The notes below the pieces were generated by a model. It saw only the letters and a list, made by a program, of their open reading frames with translations, was not told the origin of the DNA and made no database searches. Of a stretch of DNA of 64,000 nt, positions 45,217 to 55,890 are shown piece by piece. The position numbers were made by a program, and so were the translations under genes. The stretch spans positions 806,001 through 870,000 of the forward strand of contig NZ_CP151979.1 in the NCBI RefSeq assembly GCF_038593265.1, written 5' to 3'. The first letter of the stretch is position 1. Every line of letters starts with the position of its first letter. Source of the stretch: Ureibacillus sp. FSL W7-1570 (GTDB lineage Bacteria > Bacillota > Bacilli > Bacillales_A > Planococcaceae).

Positions 45217-46629
45217 TTGACAGCCTCCTCTCTAGGAGCTAATGAATCGTATTTACTCCAGTCCACTTCATAAGGATTATTATCACTAGGTAGCTTATCC
45301 TGTGCAATTAATTCATAGAACTCTTCATTAATCTTCTTCATGTCATGAGAAACTAATAAACTAGCTAGAGCTTCTAATCGTTTTCGTCGAATAATTAAAT
45401 TATCTACCAACAAAAATTCTTCCCGGTAAATACTTATTATAGCGCGAATATTCTACAACCCTTGGTTTATGAATCCATGTTTTAATTATTGAAAGCCATG
45501 GTAATGCTTTTCGCTTTTTCATATATGGCCGATAGTCATCCAATAATATCTCCCCATTAGGTGAAACAATCTTTAATTGATCCCATGTTAATATCATTTG
45601 TAATTGACTATAGTTGCCACCCTTAGGGACATGAACCAACGTCTGATCCACTTTCACTTCATTATATTTGTTTACTTTAACAAGATGCTCTTTAAATACA
45701 GGATAGGGCTTTTCCGGTAATGCTAGAAGATAATCCCGTTCTTCCTGCCATAAGTCCTCAATACGTACGTTTTTGGCATAATGAATTCTATTTCTGTCCG
45801 CCTCTAATTTATGAAATAATTGATTAGTTAAACCCTCATAGCTGTCCATTATTGGAGCTGAAGTAAAAAAGTTATAGCGTATATATCCAACTTTATTCTC
45901 AACATTTCCTTTTTCATGGCCACTTCTTGGATTGCATACCTGCACATCAAAGCCATAATAATTCTGAAATTGAACAAATTCATCAGTTAATTGTGCTTCT
46001 TCATTTTTTGTCCTTTTTTTCTTCACAGCGGGGGTCAAATTATCGATTCTTATCCTTTTAGGTACTCCCCCAACCTGTTTAAAAAGAATATTGAGACCAT
46101 GTAAGAAGCATTCTTGATTTTCAGCTGGTAACGGTACTGCAAATCCAGCATTACTATGAGGAAACGTCATAACTAAAGCATGAATATCCACAATTTCTCC
46201 ATCTTGTACAGCTTCCATTACTCCAAAGTCTACTTGAGCTTCACCCGGAGGATGTTCTAATCTTTCATACCCTTTATCCTTTTCTTCTTGGTGAGTATTC
46301 ATCCATTCAGAGATAAAGTAACAAACAGTACGATAAGAACCTTGGAAACCCATTTCCTTTAGTTCTTCAAATATTTGTTTCTTTGTTCTTCTTAATTTTT
46401 TCCTTAACTTTAAATCCTCAAAAAGCCAATCTGAAACAATTACTCCCCACTTTTCCTCATACATCATCCCTTTCTTTTTAAATGATTTCTGTTTAGGGAG
46501 TTGATCTTCATCCGCATACTTCTTAGCTGTTCGCCAATTAATTCCCATTGTTCTTTGTATTTCTGAAATAGATAAACCTTTGTTATTTCTTAAATGTTTG
46601 ATACAATTAATATCAGACATTGCTAGCAT
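45213..46629 (-). pseudogene. istA: IS21 transposase IstA, frameshifted near the C-terminus
   Basis: The main frame (45400-46629, 409 codons) has an N-terminal HTH (GLSISEIQRTMGINWRTAKK), the DDE core with AQVDFGVMEA, IRIDNLTPAV and the glutamate in GHEKGNVENKVGYIRY, and ends YLPGRIFVGR-stop. A second frame (45213-45413) carries the rest of the C-terminal helix region (IIRRKRLEALASLLVSHDM). One base shift near 45405 separates them. The catalytic core is present but the natural tail is lost without frameshifting. Confidence 0.85.
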
Positions 46630-46782
46630 CCTTTCTTACCTCCACTACCAATTGCTTGACACAATTACTGTAGTGGGACTTGGGGTGACTGGCAAGTCTT
46701 TTTTTGTTTATGCACAAAAATTTAGTGCAGGACTCTGCATTTTTCCTTTGCAAAGCTCTGCACTTTTATTTTGCCATACACA

Positions 46783-47005
46783 AGGAATGTGATGTACTTA
46801 TTTTTTATTGTTGGTTGAATAGAGATTCAATCAAATCAATACATATGTTGTTGTGATTATTCTATTGATTTGATTTATTTTTCTATAAAATTTCTACATA
46901 CCAATTGATGAAAAAGATATTAAGTTCAAATTTCCACACTTATTACTTCTGTAATTGGTTAAGAAAAAAATAAAATACAGACAAAATTTAAATGATCGAA
47001 AGCTA
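46783..47005. other. AT-rich spacer between IS21 and the restriction operon
   Basis: Short AT-rich region with an inverted repeat (AATCAAATCAATA and TATTGATTTGATT around 46834-46877). No gene was seen. It contains the original target of the IS21 element. Confidence 0.35.
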
Positions 47006-47033
47006 TAAAAAACAGAAGCCAAAATAGCTTCTG
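47006..47033 (-). terminator. Terminator of the type III restriction operon
   Basis: CAGAAGC/GCTTCTG stem with a seven-base loop, followed on the minus strand by six T and TATAG. It lies 12 bases after the res stop codon. Confidence 0.85.
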
Positions 47034-47044
47034 TAATAAATGAA

Positions 47045-50008
47045 TTATGGACAACTTATTGCTCGTAACATAAATCGATCAACATCTTTCTCCGGTCCTA
47101 TGAATTCGATATTTGTACCGATGGCTTCAAAGTGTTTGCGGGCAAAGTCGATTTTCGCTCTTTCTTCCGGACGTAAAAATTCTTCGATTTCTGTACCTTT
47201 TGTTTCAAGAACGAAGTACAGTTTTTCCTCACCATTTTTGTCAATGACAAGTGCCCAGTCAGGATTATAGGAACCGATTGGGGTGTCGATTTTGAACCAA
47301 CTTGGTAGTTTGACGTAGACTTTGACGTTTTCGTCGTTTTCAAAGCGCTGGGCAAAACTTGCTTCAATATCTGAATCATAAACAATATAGTCAAACGGTG
47401 ATTTCTCACTTCGAATAGCATTGTCGTTTAAGTAGGCCAGCAGCTCTTCGTTTTGGAACAATTCGACGGCATAATACGCATCGTTGCCGATTTTGTAATA
47501 TTTGACACCGTCATTGAGCAATAACCTCATTTCCCGCTGGATGATTTTCGTCACTTCTTCAATAAACTTTTGCGGGTTATTTTTAAAATCGTCAAGCCGC
47601 TTGCAGCCTGTTAAAATACGGACAAGCGTTTTGCGTGTTAAATTTGTGCGATTTTGCAATTCGGTAATTAAATCTGGTAAAGTGTGATGAACAGTTGCAT
47701 AATCTTCGGCGCTTTCTCTCACCGTTTGCGCATGAATTCCTTCCACTTTGTCCATCGTCACTTGATCTTTTCGGCTTAAAATACGAATTTTATGAATCGG
47801 CGGTATTTTTTGAATGCTTGCAATGCTTTTCTTAATTAATTGTTCGCTATCAAATTCAACAGAATAGACAGTTTTATATTTTATTTTCTCCCACAACTGA
47901 ATAAACTCTTCACTATCTAAAATCGCTTTATTCAATTGAACTTTTTTTCGATCGTTTGCATTTTTTATCGGCAAGCGTTGTAAATAGTGTCGTATTTCTT
48001 TTATAACCGCTTGTTTCCAAGGTTGAAACTCATCACTGAAATTTAATTCATGCTTGTCTAATGCTTCTTTTAACGATGGCTTTGCCTTTCCATTTTCATC
48101 AATATAATCATATTGTTTCAGTTCTTCATATAATTTTGCCGACAACTCATACCCCATTTGCACAGGTTCTTCTGTATCTGAATCGATATACACTAGCTTC
48201 GCAAACACATGCTTTTCGAATTTGCCAAATGTTACGCCTGTCTCCTCTTCCATTTCCTTTTGCAAAGAGGCGACAAACTCTTCATATGATTCATTTGCCA
48301 TAACCGTTAACGTGTTGACGTTATAGTCTTGGACACGTTCGCCATTTTGGTTCACTGCTAAACGTAAGCCGCGGCCAATCTCCTGCCGCCTTGATACATA
48401 CGTCCCCGCTGAATCTTTTAACGTACAAATTTGAAACACATTCGGGTTATCCCATCCTTCGCGAAGTGCCGAGTGTGAGAAAATAAAGCGAAGCGGCTCG
48501 TCTAAGCTTAATAAACGCTCTTTGTCTTTCATAATCAAATTGTAGACATCTGTATCCGCTTCTGTATTTCCCTTTGTATCTTTTAACCTTCCTTTTTTAT
48601 CTTGCGCAAAATATCCGTTATGAACTTTCTCTACATCCATATCAACATCGATGTCATTAAATAATGTACGATATTTTGGCTTCTGAATTAATTTCTTGTA
48701 TTCTTCTTCAAACATGATGGCATATTTTCCTTTAATTGGATTACCATCTTTATCATAATCACGATAGTTGGCCACTTTATCAATAAAGAAAAGACTTAAC
48801 ACTTTAATGCCGCGCGGTCTTAGACGCAGTTCTTTATCTAGATGCTCCTCAATCGTTTTGCGGATTTGATATCGTTTAATCGTATCGTCGTCAATATCGC
48901 CAATGACGTCACCTACTCGCAAATAATGACCGTTTACTTCAATGGACTCATTTCCTTCTGTCCAATCAATTTGTTCCACCATATAGCCGCGGTACAATTC
49001 CCGTTCTCCAGAAATATCGTATAAATCGTCCCCATACTTCACTGTTTTTGTTGTTCGTTTCACTTTGCCGCGCGTTTCAACATCAAGTTCAATTTTTGCT
49101 TTTCCTTCTTTTACTTCTACTAATTTTATATAAGGGACGTTAAATGATTCTTCAGAACGGACGGACATTACTTCAATTTTCTTTACGAGTTTTTGATTAT
49201 AGGCATCCACTGCATCAAGACGGTACACCATGTTGTATTTATCGACATGGGTAGCCGAATAACGCAACGTACATAACGGATTGAGTGATGCGATCGCCTC
49301 TTTGGACTTCGGTGTCGTATCGACACTTTGTGGCTCATCGATGATGACAATTGGATTCGTTTGTTGAATAAATTCAATTGGCCGATAACCGTTTAGTCGG
49401 TCGTTCGTCCGATGAATAACGTTTGCTTTATCTTCTTTTTCCGGGTCTTCAAAACTTTTACGGAAGGCATCGATATTAATAATCATCACTTGAATCGTTG
49501 TTGCCGTCGCAAAGTTACGCACTTTATCGAGCTTTTGCGAATCATAAATGAAGTATTCTAACGGTGTACGGTTGTACAACTCGTTAAAATGCTCTTTCGT
49601 AATTTGCAAAGACTTATACACACCTTCGCGAATCGCCACAGATGGCACGACAATGACAAACTTTGTAAAACCGTAATGTTTATTTAATTCGTAAATCGTC
49701 CGTAAATACACATACGTTTTCCCGGTTCCCGTTTCCATTTCAACGGTAAAATTCATCCCATCGAGCGTTTCGCTGCGCGGCAAACCGTTCTTCATTTGGA
49801 TGGCTTGGACATTTTTTAAAATTTCTTGAGAAGTAAGGTCCAAACGGTTCCCTACGCCTAATGCCGTTTGAATCATGCCGGCTTCTTCTTGCGTTCCGTA
49901 ATATACGGTAAAATTGGACTGTTTCATTTGTTGGCCTTTAAAAATTTGCACAACGGAATCAATCGCCTGCTTTTGATAATCTAAGTCAGAAATAAACTTT
50001 AACTTCAT
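47045..50008 (-). CDS. res: Type III restriction enzyme Res subunit
   Basis: A 987-residue SF2 helicase-nuclease. Walker A METGTGKTYVYLRTI (about 91-105), DEPQ box PIVIIDEPQSVD, RYSATH, then RFIFSHSALREGWDNPNVFQ and RRQEIGRGLRLAVNQ in the second lobe. Near the C-terminus NPDWALVIDKNGEEKLYFVL is followed by ETKG, the PD-(D/E)XK nuclease of type III enzymes. It works with Mod to cut DNA carrying two head-to-head unmethylated sites. It starts three bases after mod in a four-gene operon. Confidence 0.93.
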   Translation of the reverse strand: MKLKFISDLDYQKQAIDSVVQIFKGQQMKQSNFTVYYGTQEEAGMIQTALGVGNRLDLTSQEILKNVQAIQMKNGLPRSETLDGMNFTVEMETGTGKTYVYLRTIYELNKHYGFTKFVIVVPSVAIREGVYKSLQITKEHFNELYNRTPLEYFIYDSQKLDKVRNFATATTIQVMIINIDAFRKSFEDPEKEDKANVIHRTNDRLNGYRPIEFIQQTNPIVIIDEPQSVDTTPKSKEAIASLNPLCTLRYSATHVDKYNMVYRLDAVDAYNQKLVKKIEVMSVRSEESFNVPYIKLVEVKEGKAKIELDVETRGKVKRTTKTVKYGDDLYDISGERELYRGYMVEQIDWTEGNESIEVNGHYLRVGDVIGDIDDDTIKRYQIRKTIEEHLDKELRLRPRGIKVLSLFFIDKVANYRDYDKDGNPIKGKYAIMFEEEYKKLIQKPKYRTLFNDIDVDMDVEKVHNGYFAQDKKGRLKDTKGNTEADTDVYNLIMKDKERLLSLDEPLRFIFSHSALREGWDNPNVFQICTLKDSAGTYVSRRQEIGRGLRLAVNQNGERVQDYNVNTLTVMANESYEEFVASLQKEMEEETGVTFGKFEKHVFAKLVYIDSDTEEPVQMGYELSAKLYEELKQYDYIDENGKAKPSLKEALDKHELNFSDEFQPWKQAVIKEIRHYLQRLPIKNANDRKKVQLNKAILDSEEFIQLWEKIKYKTVYSVEFDSEQLIKKSIASIQKIPPIHKIRILSRKDQVTMDKVEGIHAQTVRESAEDYATVHHTLPDLITELQNRTNLTRKTLVRILTGCKRLDDFKNNPQKFIEEVTKIIQREMRLLLNDGVKYYKIGNDAYYAVELFQNEELLAYLNDNAIRSEKSPFDYIVYDSDIEASFAQRFENDENVKVYVKLPSWFKIDTPIGSYNPDWALVIDKNGEEKLYFVLETKGTEIEEFLRPEERAKIDFARKHFEAIGTNIEFIGPEKDVDRFMLRAISCP

Positions 50009-50011
50009 GGC

Positions 50012-51841
50012 TTATACACTCCTAACATCCGTGATTCCGTTCTTTTTCAATGTTTGAATCGCATTTGTTTTCACTGAATCATTGATGAAACCAGACTCTT
50101 TGAAAATCACTTTTGGTGTCATGTGCTCTGACTTATGTTTCATCATTTCATTGACAATGTCTAAGTCAATTTCATTTTCTAAGCATAATAAGACAGAACC
50201 AAAACCGACGTTGTAAATGGTTTTACCCTTATAGTCAATCTCTTCGATTGGCGTTGTGAGCGGTAAGCCAATTTTTAGTAAAATTTCATACAATAAGTCT
50301 TCTTTTGTACGGTCTTCGTCTTCTTTGATGTTGTTCTGTAAATCTAAAAGGGTCTGCTCCAAGTTCTCGAAATCAGGGTCCCACGTTTTGACATTGGAAG
50401 AATCAAGCTTAAACACTTTAAAACCAATATCTAAATCCGTTTTTCCTGTTTCTTGAACAATTTTTTCACCAGCGCGGCGAATACGTTCTTTCCCGATTTC
50501 ACAAATGTTTTTGTAACCGGCTTTATACGCTTCTGATTTTTCATCTGTTAATTCTGGCAACTGTACCATGATGAATTTGCGATTTCCACCGTCTTCAGCG
50601 TTTAACTGCATTACCGCGTGGGCGGTGGTGGCGGAGCCGGAGAAAAAGTCTAATACTATATCATGATCTCTTGTAGATAACTCTAATATTCTTCTTATCA
50701 ATTTTACTGGTTTAGGATAATCCATTACCGACTGATTATTAAATAATTCTTTTAATTCCTTTTTAGCATCTTGTGAATGTGATACTTCTTGATATGTCCA
50801 TACAGTCAATGGAGTAATAGTAGATTTTACCTCACTTAAAAATCGTTTTAAACGTGGGACATTGTTACCGTCTTTACCGAACCAAATTCGATTATCTTTA
50901 CGATATTCTTCAAATCTTTCCTTTGTTAAGACCCAACAACGCCCCTCTGGAGGTAAAACTCTTCTTCCACTTGGTGTAATTATTTCATATACTTTCTCTT
51001 CAACAACTGGACCTACCGATAAATCTCCTGACATCCAAGGTCCTCTAGGATCATTATCAGGATTAGAATACCTTCCATCAGCATCTTCACTTCTTGATAG
51101 GCCATAGAGTAATAAACTATCAATTTTTTTAGCGTAACATAAAATAAAATCATGGTTACGAGAAGCAAACTTATTCATATTAACAGGTGCAAAAGCTCTT
51201 TGCCAAATAAAAGTTGTTACAAAATTGGTTTCACCAAATACCTCATCACATAATTTTCTCAAATTTGCTGCTTCCGTGTCATCAATAGATATAAAAATAA
51301 CCCCGTCCTCTCTCAACAAATTCCTTGCCAATTTCAATCTCGGATACATCATATTCAACCAATCAGTATGGTATCGTCCGCTTGTCTCCGTATTCGCTTT
51401 TGTTGTTTGTTGTGTCATTTCTTTATAGTTTTTAATGTTATCCCTGAAATCATCTTTGTACACAAAGTCTTTCCCCGTATTATACGGCGGGTCGATATAA
51501 ATCATTTTAATCTTGCCAAAGTATGATTTTTGCAACAACTTTAGTACTTCGAGGTTGTCTCCTTCAATATAAAGGTTTTCCGTTGTATCCCAGTTTTTGC
51601 TGGATGCTTTGTCTGGGCGGAGTGTTCCCGTTGATGGCGTTTGTGCTAGTTTCATCGCTTGCGTTTTGCCGTGCCATGTGAATTCATATCGTTCATTGCG
51701 TTTTTCAATTTCTTCTCCAAGCACAAGTTTTAATTTTTCAAAGTCGATTTTTCCTTCGGTCACGACTTCCGGGAACAACTGCTTTAACGCTTCAATATTT
51801 GTTTTCACTAAATCCATCGATTTTCCGTCTAGTTTTTCCAT
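50012..51841 (-). CDS. mod: Type III modification methyltransferase Mod
   Basis: A 609-residue beta-class N6-adenine methyltransferase: catalytic motif IV DPPYNTG at 117-123 precedes the SAM-binding motif I DFFSGSATTAH at 398-408, with a long target-recognition region between (about 205-370). It methylates one strand of an asymmetric site and gives Res its specificity. The recognition site is unknown; the target region decides it. Located between the DUF4391 gene and res, with short gaps. Confidence 0.94.
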   Translation of the reverse strand: MEKLDGKSMDLVKTNIEALKQLFPEVVTEGKIDFEKLKLVLGEEIEKRNERYEFTWHGKTQAMKLAQTPSTGTLRPDKASSKNWDTTENLYIEGDNLEVLKLLQKSYFGKIKMIYIDPPYNTGKDFVYKDDFRDNIKNYKEMTQQTTKANTETSGRYHTDWLNMMYPRLKLARNLLREDGVIFISIDDTEAANLRKLCDEVFGETNFVTTFIWQRAFAPVNMNKFASRNHDFILCYAKKIDSLLLYGLSRSEDADGRYSNPDNDPRGPWMSGDLSVGPVVEEKVYEIITPSGRRVLPPEGRCWVLTKERFEEYRKDNRIWFGKDGNNVPRLKRFLSEVKSTITPLTVWTYQEVSHSQDAKKELKELFNNQSVMDYPKPVKLIRRILELSTRDHDIVLDFFSGSATTAHAVMQLNAEDGGNRKFIMVQLPELTDEKSEAYKAGYKNICEIGKERIRRAGEKIVQETGKTDLDIGFKVFKLDSSNVKTWDPDFENLEQTLLDLQNNIKEDEDRTKEDLLYEILLKIGLPLTTPIEEIDYKGKTIYNVGFGSVLLCLENEIDLDIVNEMMKHKSEHMTPKVIFKESGFINDSVKTNAIQTLKKNGITDVRSV

Positions 51842-51854
51842 GATGGTTCTCCTT

Positions 51855-52625
51855 TCATTGCAATTGTTGCTTTAACTGTTCCATTTGTTTTGTTAACTGT
51901 TGAATTTTAATATTCATCTCTACTTTTCGATTAAACTGCGTTTCTTTTTTTAGTTTATTTTTCCATTTCGTTATTTCCGCTTCGTGTGCTTGGATTTGCG
52001 CAATGAGCTGCTGTGCTTCTTCATCTTCTGCAACGATAAACGCTCCGACAACCTTTGTATGTTGAAACGCTTGTACCGCTAAATGAATATCTTTATAAAA
52101 CTGAAAAAAATGAGAAAATGATAGGTTCGTAATATGAATCGTTTTTATAAACTGATGGACCGTTTCATCATCCCCGTCCAATTGAAACCAAGGAGTGTAA
52201 TACGATTCTTCCAGTACAACCTGCGACATATCTACTTTATTTAATCGTTTTAAGCATGTGCCGATTTGAAAGTTTCCTTGCTTTTCAAAGACAATCACCA
52301 CAGGGTTCGGAAGCGCCCCTTGGATGATTTCACCGATGACCGGCAGATGATTGTCTTTCGCTTCCTCCCTCAGTTGAATCGTAATAAACATAACCCCTTC
52401 ATAATGGTATTCTTCGTTGATAAATGGCTGGATATTGATTGTGCTCGGGGTTAATAAATAACTTAATTCCATTCGTTCAATATATTTTGTAATGTAGTCT
52501 TTTTCTTTCTTGTTTAAATCGGCGAAATCATAGAACATCTTTTTATCTAATTTTTTATTGAGCGGACGAACTTTATCGTCCAGCCCAATCATACGGTAAA
52601 ACGTTAATCTAGCCATCGTTCTCAC
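51855..52625 (-). CDS. DUF4391 domain protein
   Basis: A 256-residue protein with a MARLTFYRMIGLDDKVRPLN start (after a short in-frame lead), LDKKMFYDFADLNKKEKDYI and IERMELSYLLTPSTINIQPF, typical of DUF4391, and a C-terminal coiled coil (about 205-256: EITKWKNKLKKETQFNRKVE). Function unknown. The family is repeatedly found with SNF2 helicases and type III restriction genes. Its first codons overlap the helicase stop (four bases), so it is translationally coupled. It may bridge helicase and restriction complex. Confidence 0.8.
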   Translation of the reverse strand: MRTMARLTFYRMIGLDDKVRPLNKKLDKKMFYDFADLNKKEKDYITKYIERMELSYLLTPSTINIQPFINEEYHYEGVMFITIQLREEAKDNHLPVIGEIIQGALPNPVVIVFEKQGNFQIGTCLKRLNKVDMSQVVLEESYYTPWFQLDGDDETVHQFIKTIHITNLSFSHFFQFYKDIHLAVQAFQHTKVVGAFIVAEDEEAQQLIAQIQAHEAEITKWKNKLKKETQFNRKVEMNIKIQQLTKQMEQLKQQLQ

Positions 52626-55600
52626 CCTTTTATAATGAGATAAGAAATGATTTCAAAATCCTGCAAGCTTGTATTCGCATTTGTCACAAGACTATCTAAG
52701 TTTCCTAAGCTAAAAATATTCAATGTCAATTGCTGATCGATTTTCCCAACGATATCTTCAACCGCTTTTTCTAACAGCGTTTTATATCGCCCCATGTCTT
52801 TACCGTGCTTTGTTTCTTCATAAAATGCCGCATACAGCTGTTGTTCTACTTCCTTTTGTCCATTACATAGCGAACGATAGATATCGAGAATTTTCTTGAT
52901 ATGGACATGGTTATATAACACTTCGCCGTCTTCTTTCACATAAATCAAATAATATGGATGAAGTGCGTTTTGTTCGCTAGAGGCTGTAAAGTTATTGATT
53001 TGTTTCAAGCAGAAAATGACTCCCGGCTTAATTTCTTCTCGAAGTTTTTCATTTTTATTCGTTGTAATACTAAATAGACCTAAAGGAGCCTTCTCGATTA
53101 CATCTTTGTTTTTCTTCATGAAATTTAATAAATCCATTCGGAAATCATCCATCGTGAAATCCGTTAATGAAATATTCCCAGAAATATCTTCTAAATCAAT
53201 GACTTCATTTTGTAATTTTTCGAGTTGTTTCCGGCGATACTCTAAATCTTTCATTTCGTTGCTGTTGTCGGCGATAACGTTTTCTTCCCCGGTGGAAGAG
53301 ATATCAAGAATGGTCATTCGGTCTTTGACCCTGCCGACTAGATTAATATATTCGTCTAACTCCATCGACGGCCAAAAGTTCACTAACTGAATACGTTCAT
53401 TTTTACTTCCAAGTCGGTCAATACGTCCAAATCGTTGAATGATACGCACTGGGTTCCAGTGGATATCATAATTGACAAGATAATCGCAATCTTGCAAGTT
53501 TTGCCCTTCAGAAATACAGTCGGTTGCAATGAGAATATCAATCTCTTCTGTCATATTCGGCATGACTTTCGCTCTCTCTTTAGAAATGGGTGAAAAGTTC
53601 GTTAACACACTATTGAAATCCACTTTTTTGAACTTCAATGTTGTTTTTGGATGCTCTGAACCTGTGACAACGGCAGAGTGCAGCCCGAAATTTTGTAAAA
53701 TCCACTGATGTAAGTTCTCATATAAATATTTTGCCGTATCAGCAAATGCTGTAAAAATTAATAGTTTCTTATTTTGGCCATTAATTGGATTTTCAATTTT
53801 ATTTTTAATCACTTTTTTTAATGCCAATATTTTTTTATCACGCTCAGGTGTAACCTTTTTTGCCTGTACGAGCAGCTTTGCTAAAATCTCGCGGTCATAC
53901 AGCAAATCTTGCTTCCAGCGAATGAGATCCATGTCTTTCATTAATATTTTTACTTTGGATCCAATGAGCGCATCTTCTAATTCTGGGTCTTCAATATCAA
54001 TATCTGTAATGTCTCCGATCGTTTCATTTCCTGGATTATAGTTATCAATTTTATCAATTAGTGAATCAATATTATGAATAATATTTTGTAATGTTAGAGA
54101 AAACGAATGAATGCTGCTTTCTAAACGTTTTAATAAATTCGATTTCATCAAATGTACAAGGCTATTTTCGCGGTCTGTTTGTTTAAAAATTCTTCCATTG
54201 GCGACTTTCGTATCGTATTTTTCGCTATAGACGTCTTTCATGTGCGGCAAAATATATTGCATCGGCGAATACACCGCTAATCGTAAACGCAATATTTCGT
54301 TATTAATTTTTTCAAGTGCTGGAAACTCATCTTTTTCATCAATCGTTTCCTTTATATTGATTGGCTTTAAACGCATTGGAAATTGACCGATATCTTTCAC
54401 ATTATAATATTTTTCAATATGCCGACGAGAGCGAGCAATCGTTAGCGAATCAAGAAGTGTGAAATAATCCCAGCTTAACATTTCCAGCAATCGTTCGGTT
54501 GTCCGTTTTTCTTCAGGCAAGTTGCTCCATTTGTTAAACTGTGATTGCGCCAAACGAATCGTTTGGCTGATGCTTTTAATGTTTGCCATTTCCGCTAACG
54601 CTTTGTCATTTCCTTCGGTAATAAAGGCAATTTGATTTTTTAAGTCATCGAGCTTATTGTTAACCGGAGTAGCGGAAAGCATCAACACTTTCGTTTTTAC
54701 CCCCGCTTTAATAATATCGTTCATTAGTCTTGAATATCTTGTGACGCGGTCGTTGCGCGGATCGTTATTGCGGAAATTATGAGATTCGTCGATGACAACT
54801 AAATCGTAGTTCCCCCAGTTTACATGTTCGAGGTTAATGTCTCCGCTATAGCCACGTTCCCGAGATAAATCAGTATGGTTCAACAAATCATAAGAAAAAC
54901 GGTCTTCGGCTACGATATTTCGTTTATCGTTTAAACGGTAAATCGCCCAGTTTTCTCTCAATTTTTTCGGTGCTAGTACAAGAACACGATGATTGCGCAA
55001 TTCATAATATTTAATGACCGCTAACGCTTCAAACGTTTTTCCTAAACCGACGCTATCGGCAATAATGCAGCCGCCGTACGTTTCGATTTTGTTGATGGCA
55101 CCAATCACACCATCGCGCTGAAAATCATAAAGTTTATTCCAAATCAGCGTATTTTCAAACCCTGTTCTCGTTTGTAACGCCTCGTAATCTTTCGTATCTT
55201 GTAAAAAATCTTTGAAAAGATTGTAGAGTGTAACAAAGTAAATAAACTCCGGCGAATTTTCTTTATATAACACTTCTAAACGCCGTAATATTTGTTTTTT
55301 CACATCTTGTAATGCATACTCATTTTGCCAAATCGCCTCGAAATTGCGAAGGAGTTGTGTATTTGATTCCGTATCATCTACAATATTGTTAATGTATATA
55401 TTGGATGAGTTGCTGTAGCCTAATCCCGGACTTGAGAATGGTGCTCCACCGACAAGGCCGATTTGCGTTCCGTCTTTGTTTTCGACATGATATAGTCCGC
55501 CTTGAATTCGCTGATTAGTAACTGACTTGATTTGTGCTTTTTGTTTCAACCATTTTGCAAATTCTTTAGCGATATAGGCTTGGTTTAACTCTACTTTATA

Positions 55601-55864
55601 TTTTTGTTCTTCTTCAACCCCATACAACAAAGCTTCTTTTTTTTCCATTTGTTCCTTTAATAAGTTGCCGCCTTGTACAAAAGCAGGCTCTGTGAAAATA
55701 AAGCGAAACTCCTCTAATTGAAAAAGCTCTTTCTTTAATTCGACAAAAGCATATAAAGTAAATTGTGCAGCAGCAACAGATAACTTACTGCCCTTTGCAA
55801 TATATTCTTTTAATACATCCCCCACTAATCCACTTTGTTTATTATCAATAATTCCTCTCGACAT
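52622..55864 (-). CDS. Large SNF2-type helicase with degenerate PLD-like N-terminus
   Basis: A 1080-residue protein, first of the restriction operon. Residues about 15-165 resemble a phospholipase-D nuclease domain (AAAQFTLYAFVELKKELFQL, then GLVGGAPFSSPGLGYSNSSN), but the HxK part of the HKD motif is not intact. The SNF2 motor follows: IIADSVGLGKTFEALAVI (about 267-284), LVVIDESHNFRNNDP, LMLSATPVNN, ATDCISEGQNLQDCDYLVNY and NPVRIIQRFGRIDRLGS. The last 200 residues are unassigned. It likely translocates on DNA for phage restriction. AAAGGAG lies 13 bases upstream. Confidence 0.85.
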   Translation of the reverse strand: MSRGIIDNKQSGLVGDVLKEYIAKGSKLSVAAAQFTLYAFVELKKELFQLEEFRFIFTEPAFVQGGNLLKEQMEKKEALLYGVEEEQKYKVELNQAYIAKEFAKWLKQKAQIKSVTNQRIQGGLYHVENKDGTQIGLVGGAPFSSPGLGYSNSSNIYINNIVDDTESNTQLLRNFEAIWQNEYALQDVKKQILRRLEVLYKENSPEFIYFVTLYNLFKDFLQDTKDYEALQTRTGFENTLIWNKLYDFQRDGVIGAINKIETYGGCIIADSVGLGKTFEALAVIKYYELRNHRVLVLAPKKLRENWAIYRLNDKRNIVAEDRFSYDLLNHTDLSRERGYSGDINLEHVNWGNYDLVVIDESHNFRNNDPRNDRVTRYSRLMNDIIKAGVKTKVLMLSATPVNNKLDDLKNQIAFITEGNDKALAEMANIKSISQTIRLAQSQFNKWSNLPEEKRTTERLLEMLSWDYFTLLDSLTIARSRRHIEKYYNVKDIGQFPMRLKPINIKETIDEKDEFPALEKINNEILRLRLAVYSPMQYILPHMKDVYSEKYDTKVANGRIFKQTDRENSLVHLMKSNLLKRLESSIHSFSLTLQNIIHNIDSLIDKIDNYNPGNETIGDITDIDIEDPELEDALIGSKVKILMKDMDLIRWKQDLLYDREILAKLLVQAKKVTPERDKKILALKKVIKNKIENPINGQNKKLLIFTAFADTAKYLYENLHQWILQNFGLHSAVVTGSEHPKTTLKFKKVDFNSVLTNFSPISKERAKVMPNMTEEIDILIATDCISEGQNLQDCDYLVNYDIHWNPVRIIQRFGRIDRLGSKNERIQLVNFWPSMELDEYINLVGRVKDRMTILDISSTGEENVIADNSNEMKDLEYRRKQLEKLQNEVIDLEDISGNISLTDFTMDDFRMDLLNFMKKNKDVIEKAPLGLFSITTNKNEKLREEIKPGVIFCLKQINNFTASSEQNALHPYYLIYVKEDGEVLYNHVHIKKILDIYRSLCNGQKEVEQQLYAAFYEETKHGKDMGRYKTLLEKAVEDIVGKIDQQLTLNIFSLGNLDSLVTNANTSLQDFEIISYLIIKG

Positions 55865-55890
55865 CTTTCAATCTGAACTCCTTTATGAAA

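Larger units (their letters stand above)
44429..46782 (-). mobile_element. IS21-family insertion sequence
   Basis: About 2.35 kb with TG...CA termini. The ends share TGTATTTTGCAATAGAAAAG and TGTATGGCAAAATAAAAG, and carry internal repeated GTGCAGAG/ATGCAGAG motifs, typical of IS21 multiple terminal repeats. AGGAA is duplicated on both sides (44424-44428 and 46783-46787). It encodes IstA and IstB; istA is frameshifted. Confidence 0.85.

Noticed and set aside
47045-55864. DISARM or BREX system
   Set aside because: No DrmA/DrmB or PglZ/BrxC-like genes; Mod and Res are plainly type III restriction subunits.
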